A DNA stretch of 64,000 bases from Streptomyces sclerotialus (GTDB lineage: Bacteria > Actinomycetota > Actinomycetes > Streptomycetales > Streptomycetaceae): NCBI RefSeq assembly GCF_040907265.1, contig NZ_JBFOHP010000002.1, positions 7,874,001 to 7,938,000 on the forward strand, in the 5' to 3' direction. Within the stretch, counting starts at the first letter, position 1; every line of letters starts with the position of its first letter. The translations under genes were made by a program, and so were the position numbers. Under the pieces are notes generated by a model, which saw only the letters and a program-made list of their open reading frames with translations, was not told the DNA's origin and ran no database searches. Positions 53,755 to 62,825 of the stretch are shown piece by piece.

Positions 53755-54654
53755 GTGACGGACCTGGACCTCAACCTCGTGAAGACCTTCGTGCTGCTCT
53801 ACGAGACCCGGAGCGTCACCCGGACCGCGCAGGCCCTCTTCCTCACCCAGCCCTCGGCCAGCCACGCCCTGCGGCGGCTGCGCCGGCACTTCGGTGACGA
53901 GCTGTTCGTCCGGTCCGCCGACGGACTGCGCCCGACGGAGACCGCGGAGCGGATGTACCCACGGCTGCGCCAGGCGCTGGAGGTGATCACGGAGACCGTG
54001 TCCGGCACGGCCGCCTTCGACCCGCTGACCTCCCGGCGCACCTTCCGGCTCTGCGCCACCGACCTCGGCGAACTGATCCTGCTCCCGGCCGTGCTCGCGG
54101 AGCTGGAGACCCGCGCGCCGCACTGCCGGATGGAGGTCGCCCCGCTGGACTTTGCAGCCGCCGCCCAGGAGCTGCGCCAGGGCCGGGCCGACGCGGTGAT
54201 CTGCACACCCCGCATCGACGCGGCCGACCTCCGCCGCGACCCGCTGTTCCAGGAGCGCTACGTCGGGCTGTGCGCGGAGGACCACCCGCGCATCGGCGAC
54301 CGGCCGGAGTTGGGGGAGTACCTGGCCGAGCGGCACATCGCCGTCGCGGCCGCGGCCGGCCATGCCGACGCCGACCAGGTGCTGGCCCGGCTCGGCCACC
54401 CGCGCGACATCGTGGCCCACGTACCGCACTTCGCCGTGCTGCCCGAACTGGTCGCGCGTACCGGGTACCTGGCGGTCGTGCCGAGCCGCGCCGTACGCTC
54501 CTTCACCCGTGCGGCGCCGGTGCGTACCTTCACCCTGCCCTTCGGCATCCCCACCGCCGAGGTCGCGCTCTACACGTACCGCAGGACGCTTCCCGCGCCC
54601 GCGGTGGAGTGGCTGCGCGCCACGGTCGCCGGTCTGCTCACGGCCGGCCATTGA
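53755..54654 (+). CDS. LysR-family regulator of the benzoylformate island
   Basis: 299 residues. HTH of the NodD/NahR-like LysR group (DLDLNLVKTFVLLYETRSVTRTA, then SHALRRLRRHFGDELFVRS), followed by a PBP-like effector domain (FRLCATDLGELILLPAVLAEL). NahR-type regulators respond to aromatic acids, which suits its neighbours. GTG start at 53755, divergent from mdlC with a perfect LysR-type palindrome between. Likely activates mdlC and perhaps the transporter downstream when benzoylformate is present. Confidence 0.9.
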   Translation: MTDLDLNLVKTFVLLYETRSVTRTAQALFLTQPSASHALRRLRRHFGDELFVRSADGLRPTETAERMYPRLRQALEVITETVSGTAAFDPLTSRRTFRLCATDLGELILLPAVLAELETRAPHCRMEVAPLDFAAAAQELRQGRADAVICTPRIDAADLRRDPLFQERYVGLCAEDHPRIGDRPELGEYLAERHIAVAAAAGHADADQVLARLGHPRDIVAHVPHFAVLPELVARTGYLAVVPSRAVRSFTRAAPVRTFTLPFGIPTAEVALYTYRRTLPAPAVEWLRATVAGLLTAGH

Positions 54655-54687
54655 CAGCCGCCGGGCGGGCCCTGACACTCATGCCAC

Positions 54688-54717
54688 TCACCTGGTGAAT
54701 GAGATTTCACCTGGCGA
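54688..54717. promoter_or_regulatory. Two tandem near-identical operator half-sites upstream of the AAHS transporter
   Basis: TCACCTGGTGA (54688-54698, a perfect palindrome) and TCACCTGGCGA (54707-54717, one change), 19 bases apart centre to centre, in the 153-base gap before the transporter. The tandem arrangement suggests a second regulator besides the LysR. Confidence 0.4.
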
Positions 54718-54807
54718 ACGGCGTGCCGGTGTGCACGCCCTGCACGAGCCGTACGGAACGACCGCGTTGCTGCGGACGCCAGAGCCGCACAGACTCCAGG
54801 GACACCC

Positions 54808-56175
54808 ATGACTTCCTCCGGCATGTCCGGGCCAGGCCGCCCGTCCTCCGACCGCCCGCCGCACACCTTCCGCACGGTCTTCCCGGTCCTGGCGCTCTGC
54901 TGGCTGGCGGTCTTCTTCGACGGGATGGACGTCAACATCTACGGCGCCGTCATGCCGCACATGCTGGACGACCCCGGTCTCGGCCTCACCCCGGCGAGCG
55001 CCGGCTCGATCGGCAGCTGGACGGCCTTCGGCATGTTCTTCGGCGCGCTCGCCGCCGGCAACGTCACCGACTGGCTCGGCCGCCGCCCCACGCTCGTCGC
55101 CAGCGTCGTGCTCTTCTCCCTCGGCTCCGCGGTCTGCGCCGTCGCCGCGGGCCCGGCCGTCTTCGGCGCCGGCCGGTTCGTCGCGGGCATCGGCCTCGGC
55201 GGCCTCACGCCGCTCGCCCTCGCCATGGTCCTGGAGTTCGCGCCGCCGGGCCGCGCGGCCCTCACCACCGGCCTGCTGATGTCCTCGTACCACGCGGGCG
55301 GCATGGCGGCGACCGGCATCGGCCTCGGGCTCGCCCCCGCGGCGGGCTGGCGGGCCGTCTTCTGGGCCGGGGTGCTGCCCGCCGTCATCGCCGTGCCCCT
55401 GCTCCTGAAGTACCTCCCCGAGTCGCCCGGCGTGCTCCTCGCCCGCGGCGACCGCGCACGCGCCGACGCCGTCGCCGACCGCTACCGCCTGCCGCGGCCC
55501 ACCGCCGTCCAGGCCCCGGCCGCCGGCGCCAAGGGGCGGCTGGCCGCCGTCCGTGCCCTCTTCCGCCCGGAATCCCGCTGGGCCACCCTCCTGCTGTGGC
55601 TGGCCTCCTTCTGCGGCCTGGTCCTGGTGTACGGCGTGTCCACCTGGCTGCCCCAGATGATGCGCGACTCCGGCTACGGCCTCAGCTCCTCCGTCACCTT
55701 CCTGATGGTGATCAACGGCGGCGGCATCGTCGGCATGTTCGTCGCGGGCCGCGCCGCCGACCGCTTCGGCGCCGTACGGATCTCCGCGCTCTGGTTCGCC
55801 CTCACCGCGGCCGGCGCGCTGCTCCTGAAGTCGCACCTGCCGCTCGGCGTCACGTACGCCGTCGTCGCCCTCACCGGTGTCTGGCTCTTCAGCGCGCAGG
55901 TCATGGTCTACGCCGTCACCGACACCGTCTACCGCGACAGCGAACGCGCCGCAGGGCTCGGCATGGTCACCGGTGTCGGCCGGACGGGCGCCGCCTTCGG
56001 CCCCTGGCTCATCGGCATCCTCGCCACCACCGGCAGCCAGACCTGGGGCTTCACCGCCTTCGCCGCGGCCGGCCTCCTCGGCGCCGCGGCCATCGCGCTG
56101 GTCCCGCTCGCGCGAGGGGTGCGGGGCGGCGACCGCCCCGCACCCCTCGACAGCTCCCCCGGGGTACGGGCCTGA
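54808..56175 (+). CDS. AAHS-family MFS transporter for aromatic acids
   Basis: 455 residues, about twelve membrane helices. AAHS (aromatic acid:H+ symporter) signature in helix 1 (FFDGMDVNIYGAVMP; compare DGFD in BenK/PcaK), then GNVTDWLGRRPTLV and GRFVAGIGLGGLTPLALAM, typical of BenK, PcaK and related uptake proteins. It probably imports benzoylformate, benzoate or similar. It follows the LysR gene on the same strand with its own tandem operator-like repeats. Start ATG 54808; an ATG five codons downstream is also possible. Confidence 0.88.
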   Translation: MTSSGMSGPGRPSSDRPPHTFRTVFPVLALCWLAVFFDGMDVNIYGAVMPHMLDDPGLGLTPASAGSIGSWTAFGMFFGALAAGNVTDWLGRRPTLVASVVLFSLGSAVCAVAAGPAVFGAGRFVAGIGLGGLTPLALAMVLEFAPPGRAALTTGLLMSSYHAGGMAATGIGLGLAPAAGWRAVFWAGVLPAVIAVPLLLKYLPESPGVLLARGDRARADAVADRYRLPRPTAVQAPAAGAKGRLAAVRALFRPESRWATLLLWLASFCGLVLVYGVSTWLPQMMRDSGYGLSSSVTFLMVINGGGIVGMFVAGRAADRFGAVRISALWFALTAAGALLLKSHLPLGVTYAVVALTGVWLFSAQVMVYAVTDTVYRDSERAAGLGMVTGVGRTGAAFGPWLIGILATTGSQTWGFTAFAAAGLLGAAAIALVPLARGVRGGDRPAPLDSSPGVRA

Positions 56176-56222
56176 CGGTGACGGACCCCCGAGCCCGTGC
56201 CGCCGCATGGAACGATGAGCCC

Positions 56223-57254
56223 ATGTGGTTGCGACCGAGGTTCGGGGAGAAGTTACGGGCCGAGCTGGGGCTGCCCCGGCGCGCTCGCAGACTGGACAGC
56301 AGCCCGCGCTCGCGTGTGTGGCGTGTCGAGCTGCCGGAGACGACGGCGGTGGTGAAACAGATCGTCGACGGCCCCGATGCCGACGAGCGATATGCCCGCG
56401 AGGTGGCCGCCCTGCGGATCGCCGCCCGCGCCGAAACGCCCGTCGTACCGGCCCTGCTCGCCACCGATCCCGGCGAGCGGGTGCTGGTGCTGGAGCATCT
56501 GGATCACCGGCGCCCGGCCGGCGACTGGATCGTCGACTATGCAGCCGCACTGGCGCGGCTGCATGCCACGGCCCGCCCGGAGGACGCCGGCGTACTGCCC
56601 CGGTGGCAGGGCCCGAACCAGGCCGACATCGCCTCTTTCCTCGGGCTGGCCGCGGCACTCCAGGTTCCCGTCAAGCCCGGTGTCACCGACGAACTCCATG
56701 CCCTCGTGAACCGGCTCGCCCAGGTACCCGGCCGTGCCGCCCTCCTCCACGGTGACCCCTGTCCCGGAAACGACCTCCACACCACCACGGGAGTCGGATT
56801 CATCGACTTGGAGCAGGCTTCACTGGGCAGCGGTGTGACGGAGCTGGCCTACCTGCGCATCGGCTTCCCGACCTGCTGGTGTGTCACTTCGGCACCGGCC
56901 CCGCTGCTGGAACGGGCGGAGCACGCGTACCGCACGGCATGGCGCACCGCGACCGGTGCCGAGGCGCAGGGCAGCCTCACCGACGCGTGCGCCGGCTGGC
57001 TGCTCCGCGGTGACGCGCTGGTCGAGCGGGCACGCCGCGAGAGCACGGACCACCTGGCACGCATTCCGGACCGGGACTGGAAATGGGGCACGGCGACGGC
57101 CCGGCAACGACTCGTCCACCGGCTCGGCGTCGTCAGCCGGATGACCGCCGACCACACCTCCCTCAGCGGCCTGGGCCGCCTCAGCACCGGCATGCGCCGA
57201 CGCATGCTCGCTCGCTGGCCCGCACTCCAGCCGGTCCCGACAGCGCGGCCCTAG
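56223..57254 (+). CDS. Aminoglycoside phosphotransferase (APH)-fold protein
   Basis: 343 residues. Kinase-like: VWRVELPETTAVVKQIVD (Lys of strand 3), EHLDHRRPAGDW, catalytic HGDPCPGNDL (Brenner motif), and FIDLEQASLG in place of DFE/DFG. The C-terminal third is helical and includes WRTATGAEAQG. Members phosphorylate aminoglycosides, choline, homoserine or similar small alcohols; the substrate here is unknown and resistance should not be assumed. Start uncertain: ATG 56223 chosen; GTG at 56178 is also in frame and only two bases from the transporter stop. Confidence 0.8.
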   Translation: MWLRPRFGEKLRAELGLPRRARRLDSSPRSRVWRVELPETTAVVKQIVDGPDADERYAREVAALRIAARAETPVVPALLATDPGERVLVLEHLDHRRPAGDWIVDYAAALARLHATARPEDAGVLPRWQGPNQADIASFLGLAAALQVPVKPGVTDELHALVNRLAQVPGRAALLHGDPCPGNDLHTTTGVGFIDLEQASLGSGVTELAYLRIGFPTCWCVTSAPAPLLERAEHAYRTAWRTATGAEAQGSLTDACAGWLLRGDALVERARRESTDHLARIPDRDWKWGTATARQRLVHRLGVVSRMTADHTSLSGLGRLSTGMRRRMLARWPALQPVPTARP

Positions 57255-57289
57255 GTGTCGGCTGCCGGCCCGGAAACGTCGACCCCAGG

Positions 57290-58750
57290 TCAGAAGGGGT
57301 AGTGCGCCTGCTGCGTCGCGACGGTGACCCAGCGGGTGCTGGAGAAGGCCTCGATGCCCCAGCGGCCGCCGAACCGGCCGTAGCCGGAGTCCTTGACGCC
57401 GCCGAACGGTGCCTGCGGCTCGTCGCCGACGGACTGGTCGTTGACGTGCACGATGCCGGTGCGGATGCCGCGCGCGACGGTCAGCCCGTGCGTGGCGTTC
57501 TCGGTGATGATGCCGCAGGTCAGGCCGTTCTCGGTGTCGTTGGCGAGGGCGATGGCCGCCGCGTCGTCGGCGAACGTCTCGATGACGCAGACCGGCCCGA
57601 ACGCCTCGCCGTAGTAGAGGTCCATGTCCTTGGTGACGCCGGTCAGCACGGTCGCCGGGTGCACCGCGCCGTCCGGCGCCCCGCCGCCCGTCAGCACCGT
57701 CGCGCCCTTGTCGGCCGCGTCCTTCACCAGCGCCGCGACGCGCTCCGCCGCGGCCGCGCTGACCAGCGGCCCGACGACGGTGTGCGGCTCGCGCGGGTCA
57801 CCCGTGGGAAGCGCCGCGACCTTCGCCGTGAACTTCCGCGTGAACTCCTCGGCGAGGCTCTCGTGCACCAGGATGCGGTCGCCGGACATGCAGATCTGCC
57901 CCGCGTTCATGAACACGCCGAAGGTGACGGCGTCGACCGCGTAGTCCACGTCCGCGTCGTCCAGGACGAGGATCGCGTTCTTGCCGCCGAGCTCCAGCAC
58001 GGCCGGCTTGAGGTGCCGGGCCGCGTGGGTGCCGATGATCCGGCCGACGCCGGTCGAACCGGTGAAGTTGACGGCCCGTACGCGGGTGTCGGCGATCAGC
58101 GTCTCGGCGACGACGGCCGCGTCCTCGGGCGCGTTGGTGACCACGTTCAGCACCCCGTCCGGGAGCCCCGCCTCGCGCAGTACGTCGGCGACGAACAGCC
58201 CGCAGGCCAGCGGCGCGTCCTCGCTCGGCTTGACCACGACGGTGTTGCCGGCGGCGAGCGGCGCGGCGACCGCGCGGACGCCGAGGATCAGCGGCGCGTT
58301 CCAGGGGGCGAACGCCGCGACGACGCCGAGCGGTTCGCGTATCGCCATGCCGAGCGCGCCGGTCTCCTGGGTGCTGAGCACCTCGCCGCGCGGCGCGGTG
58401 ATCGCGGCGGCGGCCTCGCGCAGTACGTTGGCGGCGAGCGCGACGTTGAAGTGGGCCCAGGGGGCGGTGCCGCCGACCTCCTCCGCCATCAGCTCCACGG
58501 CCTGCTCGCCCTTGGCGTCGAGCAGGTCGGCCGCCTTGAGGAAGATCGCCCGGCGGGCGAACGGCGCCAGCGCGGCCCACGCGGGGAAGGCCGCCTCCGC
58601 GGCGTCCACGGCCCGCGTGACGTCCTCGGGTCCGCCGGCGGCGACGGTCGCGTACACCTCGCCGGTGAAGGGGCTGATGTCCTCGGCGGTACGTCCGGAG
58701 GCGGCGGGCACGTCCTTGCCGCCGATGAACAGTTCACGGGTGCTGGCCAT
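57290..58750 (-). CDS. Benzaldehyde/vanillin-type aldehyde dehydrogenase
   Basis: 486 residues. Full ALDH: FAPWNAPLILGVRAVAAPLAAGNT, FTGSTGVGRI, catalytic Glu in VLELGGKNAI, catalytic Cys in GQICMSGDR, and GYGRFGGRWGIEAFSSTRW at the C-terminus, a segment typical of the aromatic aldehyde (vanillin, salicylaldehyde, benzaldehyde) dehydrogenases. It should oxidise benzaldehyde made by MdlC to benzoate. It is convergent with the phosphotransferase gene and carries its own upstream dyad (58832), so it is separately regulated from mdlC. Confidence 0.85.
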   Translation of the reverse strand: MASTRELFIGGKDVPAASGRTAEDISPFTGEVYATVAAGGPEDVTRAVDAAEAAFPAWAALAPFARRAIFLKAADLLDAKGEQAVELMAEEVGGTAPWAHFNVALAANVLREAAAAITAPRGEVLSTQETGALGMAIREPLGVVAAFAPWNAPLILGVRAVAAPLAAGNTVVVKPSEDAPLACGLFVADVLREAGLPDGVLNVVTNAPEDAAVVAETLIADTRVRAVNFTGSTGVGRIIGTHAARHLKPAVLELGGKNAILVLDDADVDYAVDAVTFGVFMNAGQICMSGDRILVHESLAEEFTRKFTAKVAALPTGDPREPHTVVGPLVSAAAAERVAALVKDAADKGATVLTGGGAPDGAVHPATVLTGVTKDMDLYYGEAFGPVCVIETFADDAAAIALANDTENGLTCGIITENATHGLTVARGIRTGIVHVNDQSVGDEPQAPFGGVKDSGYGRFGGRWGIEAFSSTRWVTVATQQAHYPF

Positions 58751-58831
58751 GGGGTCAATGATCCTTTATTGCCGGCGGGCGGGGGAAGTGGGGGCGGGCG
58801 GTGCGGATCGCCCTCGTTCGAGTCGTTCGCA

Positions 58832-58851
58832 GAGTGAACTTTCGTTCACTC
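58832..58851. promoter_or_regulatory. Perfect 8-bp dyad upstream of the aromatic aldehyde dehydrogenase
   Basis: GAGTGAAC-TTTC-GTTCACTC: perfect dyad with a four-base spacer, 82 bases before the aldehyde dehydrogenase start and 115 before the flavodoxin-fold gene. Its form suits a TetR-type repressor, distinct from the LysR palindrome at 53702. Confidence 0.6.
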
Positions 58852-58966
58852 AACGGGGAAATGCTGCTTCCGGTTATCCCGAATGTCAAGATCCGGGCAC
58901 GGGCCGTGCGGGTGAAGACCCCGCCCCGCCCCGGAGGCCGGCGCCGCACCGGGGTACAGACGCACC

Positions 58967-59572
58967 ATGCGCGCCCTTGTGATCAACTGCACCCTCAAAC
59001 CCTCCCCTCAGCCGTCGAACACCGAAGCCCTCGCCGACGTCGTGGTCAAGGCCCTGGACACGTACGGCGTCACCTCGCGCACGGTCCGGGCCGTCGACCT
59101 GGACCTCCGCCCCGGCGTCGAGAGCGACATGGGGGAGGGCGACGACTGGCCCTCGGTGCGCGAGAAGATCGTGGACGCACAGATCCTGATCATCGCCTCG
59201 CCGACCTGGCTGGGCCGCCCCTCCTCCGTGGCGCAGCGGGTGCTGGAACGCATGGACGCGATGCTCGGCGAGACCGACGAGCAGGACCGCCCCGTCGCCT
59301 TCAACCGCGTGGCCGGCGTCGTCGTGACGGGTAACGAGGACGGCGCCCACCACGTCATCAGCGAGATCAACGGCGCGCTGGTCGACATCGGCTACACGAT
59401 CCCCGGCCAGAGCTGGACCTACTGGCACCTCGGCCCCGGTCCGGGCCCCGACTACCTCGACGAGGCCCGCGGCCACGACTGGTCCGCCTCCACCGCCCGC
59501 GCCATGGCCGCCAACCTGGTCCACACGGCCCGCGCCCTCGCCGCGCACCCCCTCCCGGCCCCGCCGTCCTGA
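58967..59572 (+). CDS. Flavodoxin-fold NAD(P)H-dependent oxidoreductase
   Basis: 201 residues. FMN-binding flavodoxin-like fold: RALVINCTLKPSPQPSNTEAL (phosphate-binding loop) at the N-terminus, then ILIIASPTWLGRPSSVAQRVLERMDAM and GVVVTGNEDGAHHVISEINGAL. This is the NADPH-dependent FMN reductase/ArsH-like group. Substrate unknown. It shares the promoter region with the aldehyde dehydrogenase and may be controlled by the dyad at 58832. Confidence 0.85.
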   Translation: MRALVINCTLKPSPQPSNTEALADVVVKALDTYGVTSRTVRAVDLDLRPGVESDMGEGDDWPSVREKIVDAQILIIASPTWLGRPSSVAQRVLERMDAMLGETDEQDRPVAFNRVAGVVVTGNEDGAHHVISEINGALVDIGYTIPGQSWTYWHLGPGPGPDYLDEARGHDWSASTARAMAANLVHTARALAAHPLPAPPS

Positions 59573-59680
59573 CCCCGCCGTACTCATCCCGCCGGGCCAG
59601 CTCCCGCGCCCGGCCCGATGCCGCCGTTCCCGCCGTTCCCCACCGCAATGCCTCGCCGAGCTCCCTAGGAGTGCACGACC

Positions 59681-60841
59681 GTGACAGCACAGCGCCACCG
59701 GGGCCTGCGCCCCCTCGCCGCCGGAGTGGCGGCCCTCTCGGGTGTACTGGCCCTCGCGTCCTGCGGTTCCGACGACTCCCCGGCATCCGGTGAGTCCTCC
59801 AGCGCGTCAGGGCCCAGCGCTGCCGGCTCCCGTACCGCCTCGTCCGGCGGCGCCGTGCGGTGCGGCAAGGCCGCCACGGTGCGGGCCTCCGGCTCGACCG
59901 CGCAGCACAACGCCATGCGGTTCTGGATCAGGAACTACCAGAAGGCCTGCAAGGACACCCGGATCGACTACGAGGACTCCGGGTCCGGCGCCGGACAGGC
60001 CGACTTCCTGGCCGGCCGCACCGCTTTCGCCGGCTCGGACTCCGCGCTGCGCCCCGCGCAGCTCGCCCGCTCCAAGAAGACCTGTGCGGACGGCGGCCGC
60101 GCGGTCCACCTGCCGATGCTCGGCGGCCCGATCGCGATCGGATACCACCTGCCGGGCGTCGACGAGCTCGTACTGGATGCCCCCACCCTCGCCCGGATCT
60201 TCGACGCGAAGATCACGAAGTGGAACGATCCGGCGATCGCCGAGCTGAACCCGAAGGCCGACCTGCCCGCCACCCCGATCAAGACGGTGCACCGCTCCGA
60301 CGCCTCCGGTACGACCGACAACCTCACCGCTTACCTGCACGCCGCCACTCCGGACGCCTGGCCGCACCCGCACAGCCAGCGGTGGCCGGCCAAGGGCGGG
60401 GCGTCCGCCGACGGTTCGTCGGAGCTGGCCGCCGAGGTGAAGAAGACCCGCGGCGCCATCGGGTACGTGGAACTCGCCTCCGCGATCCAGCGGTCGCTCT
60501 CCACCGCCGCGATCGACACCGGCGCTTCCGCGCCGGTCCACGCCACCGTCGTCAACGCGTCGAAGGCGCTCGCGGGCGCGAAGACCACCGGCTCCGGAGG
60601 CGACCTGGTCCTCGCCCTGGACCACACGACCAAGGCCGCAGGCGCGTACCCGATCGCGATGGTCACGTACGAGATCGTCTGCGACAAGGGAAACAAGGCG
60701 GCGACCTGGCCGGCCACCAAAGCCTTCCTCACGTACAGCGCCGGCGCCGAGGGCCAGCAGGACCTCTCCTTCCAGGGCTACGCCACCCTCCCCGCCAAGA
60801 TCATGGACAGGGTCCGCGACAAGCTGAGCGGCATCTCCTGA
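59681..60841 (+). CDS. pstS: PstS-like phosphate-binding lipoprotein
   Basis: 386 residues. Lipoprotein signal with lipobox LALASC, then a Ser/Gly-rich linker, then the PstS fold: VRASGSTAQHNAMRFWIRNYQKAC, YEDSGSGAGQADFLAGRTAFAGSDSAL, and VHRSDASGTTDNLTAYLH. The phosphate-binding Ser/Thr/Asp cluster in GSGAGQ and SDASGTTD is intact. It has no pstC, pstA, pstB or phoU neighbours, so it is a stray second PstS or part of a dispersed system. GTG start with GGAG ten bases upstream. Confidence 0.85.
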   Translation: MTAQRHRGLRPLAAGVAALSGVLALASCGSDDSPASGESSSASGPSAAGSRTASSGGAVRCGKAATVRASGSTAQHNAMRFWIRNYQKACKDTRIDYEDSGSGAGQADFLAGRTAFAGSDSALRPAQLARSKKTCADGGRAVHLPMLGGPIAIGYHLPGVDELVLDAPTLARIFDAKITKWNDPAIAELNPKADLPATPIKTVHRSDASGTTDNLTAYLHAATPDAWPHPHSQRWPAKGGASADGSSELAAEVKKTRGAIGYVELASAIQRSLSTAAIDTGASAPVHATVVNASKALAGAKTTGSGGDLVLALDHTTKAAGAYPIAMVTYEIVCDKGNKAATWPATKAFLTYSAGAEGQQDLSFQGYATLPAKIMDRVRDKLSGIS

Positions 60842-61254
60842 CGGCGGGCGGGGCGGTCATGGCCATGCGCGGGGAACGTGCCTGACCTGGGGAATTGATC
60901 GGGGTGGCCGGTCTGCGGTTCCCGTAGTCGTGTGTCCGGGCGCGGTCCAAGCACGTCTTGGACCGCGGATTGCCTGCGTATCTCAGGAATTCTGGTCGGA
61001 GTGGCCGCAGATTCGAAGGTTGCCGTGCGGCTCCGCTGTCGACACCGCAAACGTCAGCCGCTGTCGCGTATTGCGGAAAGCGCAACCAGGTCTCCAGTGG
61101 GCGACGAATTCCGCACGCGAAAGAGGGTTGACGCTCCGGATCTCGTCGGGCTTCCATGTCCGCCGGGAGCCCGGCGAACGCACGACACAGCCGTCCACGG
61201 AGGCGATAACGCTCCCGCCAGCACACGCCACGCCCAGTCGATCGGAACCGCTCC
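60842..61254. promoter_or_regulatory. Intergenic region between pstS and the permease gene
   Basis: 413 noncoding bases. The main feature is the 27-bp palindrome at 60941-60967 (separate entry). A TTGACG at 61128 could be a -35 box, but no clear -10 follows at the right distance. I see no gene. Confidence 0.4.
60941..60967. terminator. 11-bp stem palindrome downstream of pstS
   Basis: CGCGGTCCAAG, five bases CACGT, CTTGGACCGCG: perfect stem 100 bases after the pstS stop. Terminator is the simplest reading; an operator for the permease gene is possible. Confidence 0.5.
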
Positions 61255-62724
61255 ATGACCGACATCCTCAGCCAGCCACCCGCAGGCGACCGCCTCGACG
61301 CACCCGCTGCCGGCAACGCCGGTGCCGCGGGCCCGCCCGCCGACGCCTCCGCCCCGGACGGTGCGCGTACCCTCAAGCGTTCGATCGGCGTCGTCGGCGG
61401 CACGCTGCTGACCCTGTCCTGCGTCACGCCCGCCTCCACGCTCTTCGTCGTGGTGCCCGACCTCTTCGCCGATCTGGGCACGGCCACCGCCCTGACCATC
61501 GCGATCGGTTCCGTTCTCTGCATCGCGGTGGCGTTCTGCTACTCCGAGCTGGGCACCCTGATCCCGAGTGCGGGCGGCGAGTACGCCATGGTCTCGACGC
61601 TGACCGGGCGGCTGGCCGGCTGGCTGGTGTTCGTCCTGTCGCTGCTGGTCGTGATGATCGTGCCGCCGGTGATCGCCATGGGTACGGCCGACTACCTCGC
61701 CCCCGTGGTGCACGTCCCGGCCCCGGTCGCCGGTGCCGCGGTGATGCTGCTCGCCACCCTCGCCGGCCTGCTCGACCTGCGCGCGAACGCCTGGATCACC
61801 GGCATCTTCCTGGTCCTCGAAGTCATCGCGGCGGGTGTCGTCGCGGTCCTCGGCTTCGCGCACACCGAGCGCGGCGGCGCCGCCCTGCTGCACGGCACCG
61901 TCGCAGGGCCGGACGGCGCCCCGGGCCCCGTCACCGCCCTGCTCGTCGTCTCCGGCCTGGCCATCGCCCTCTTCGTGACCCAGGGCTTCTCCACCGCGGT
62001 CTACCTCTCGGAGGAGCTGGCGGACCCGCGCCGCAACGTCGCCCGCACCGTGCTGGCCACGCTGGCGATATCGGCCGCCGTCATCCTCGTACCGGTCATC
62101 GCCATCACCCTCGGCGCCCCGGACATCGAGGCGCTGACCTCCGGCGACATCAGCACCATGGTCACCGCGTGGAGCAACTCGGCGGTCGGCACCTTCGTCA
62201 GCCTGTGTGTCGCCCTGGCGATCATCAACGCCGGGATTGTCATGGTCATCCAGAATTCCCGGGTGCTGTTCGCCTCAGCGCGTGACAAGGCCTGGCCCCA
62301 GCCGGTCAACGACGCGCTGTCCCGGCTCGGCCGCTTCGGCTCCCCATGGGTCGCGACCCTGGTCGTCGGCCTGCCTGGCGCGGCCCTGTGCTTCGTCGAC
62401 CTCGACACGCTCTACGGCGTCACCGGTGTCTCCGTCTCGGGCATGTACCTGCTCGTCGCGGTCGCGGCGCTCGCCGCCCGGCGCGGGGTGCACCAGAAGA
62501 CGGCCGCCTGGCGGATGCCGCTGTGGCCGGCGGTGCCGCTGCTGCTGATCGTGGTCCTCGTCTACATCCTCAGCCGGCAGGAGACGCAGTACCTGCTGTG
62601 GACCGGCGGCATCATGGCCGCGGCGACCCTGTACTGGGCCTGCTACCTCCGCCCCCGTCAGGACACCCACTGGCTGGTGACCCTCCCGGAGGACACCCGG
62701 ACCGAGGAGCCTCTGGAGTCCTGA
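61255..62724 (+). CDS. APC-family amino acid permease
   Basis: 489 residues, about twelve hydrophobic helices after a 40-residue Ala/Pro-rich tail. APC signature TLKRSIGVVGGTLLTLSCVTPASTLFVVVP in helix 1, ELGTLIPSAGGEYAMVSTLTGRLAGWLVF, then VYLSEELADPRRNVARTVLATLAI. It imports an amino acid or amine; substrate unknown. An independent unit with no pathway genes nearby, 101 bases before the hydrolase start. Confidence 0.88.
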   Translation: MTDILSQPPAGDRLDAPAAGNAGAAGPPADASAPDGARTLKRSIGVVGGTLLTLSCVTPASTLFVVVPDLFADLGTATALTIAIGSVLCIAVAFCYSELGTLIPSAGGEYAMVSTLTGRLAGWLVFVLSLLVVMIVPPVIAMGTADYLAPVVHVPAPVAGAAVMLLATLAGLLDLRANAWITGIFLVLEVIAAGVVAVLGFAHTERGGAALLHGTVAGPDGAPGPVTALLVVSGLAIALFVTQGFSTAVYLSEELADPRRNVARTVLATLAISAAVILVPVIAITLGAPDIEALTSGDISTMVTAWSNSAVGTFVSLCVALAIINAGIVMVIQNSRVLFASARDKAWPQPVNDALSRLGRFGSPWVATLVVGLPGAALCFVDLDTLYGVTGVSVSGMYLLVAVAALAARRGVHQKTAAWRMPLWPAVPLLLIVVLVYILSRQETQYLLWTGGIMAAATLYWACYLRPRQDTHWLVTLPEDTRTEEPLES

Positions 62725-62825
62725 ACGGATGCCAGGCCCCCGGCGACCGGTTTCCCGGCCGCGCTGTGTGGAACGCGTCTGTGCACGAAGGATCGCGAGT
62801 CACACGTGAAGAGGGAGGTGGCGCC

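Noticed and set aside
56223..57254. Aminoglycoside-resistance gene
   Set aside because: The APH fold covers many metabolic kinases; nothing in sequence or context points to antibiotic resistance.
61128..61156. TTGACG as a -35 box for the amino acid permease
   Set aside because: No matching -10 at 16-18 bases.
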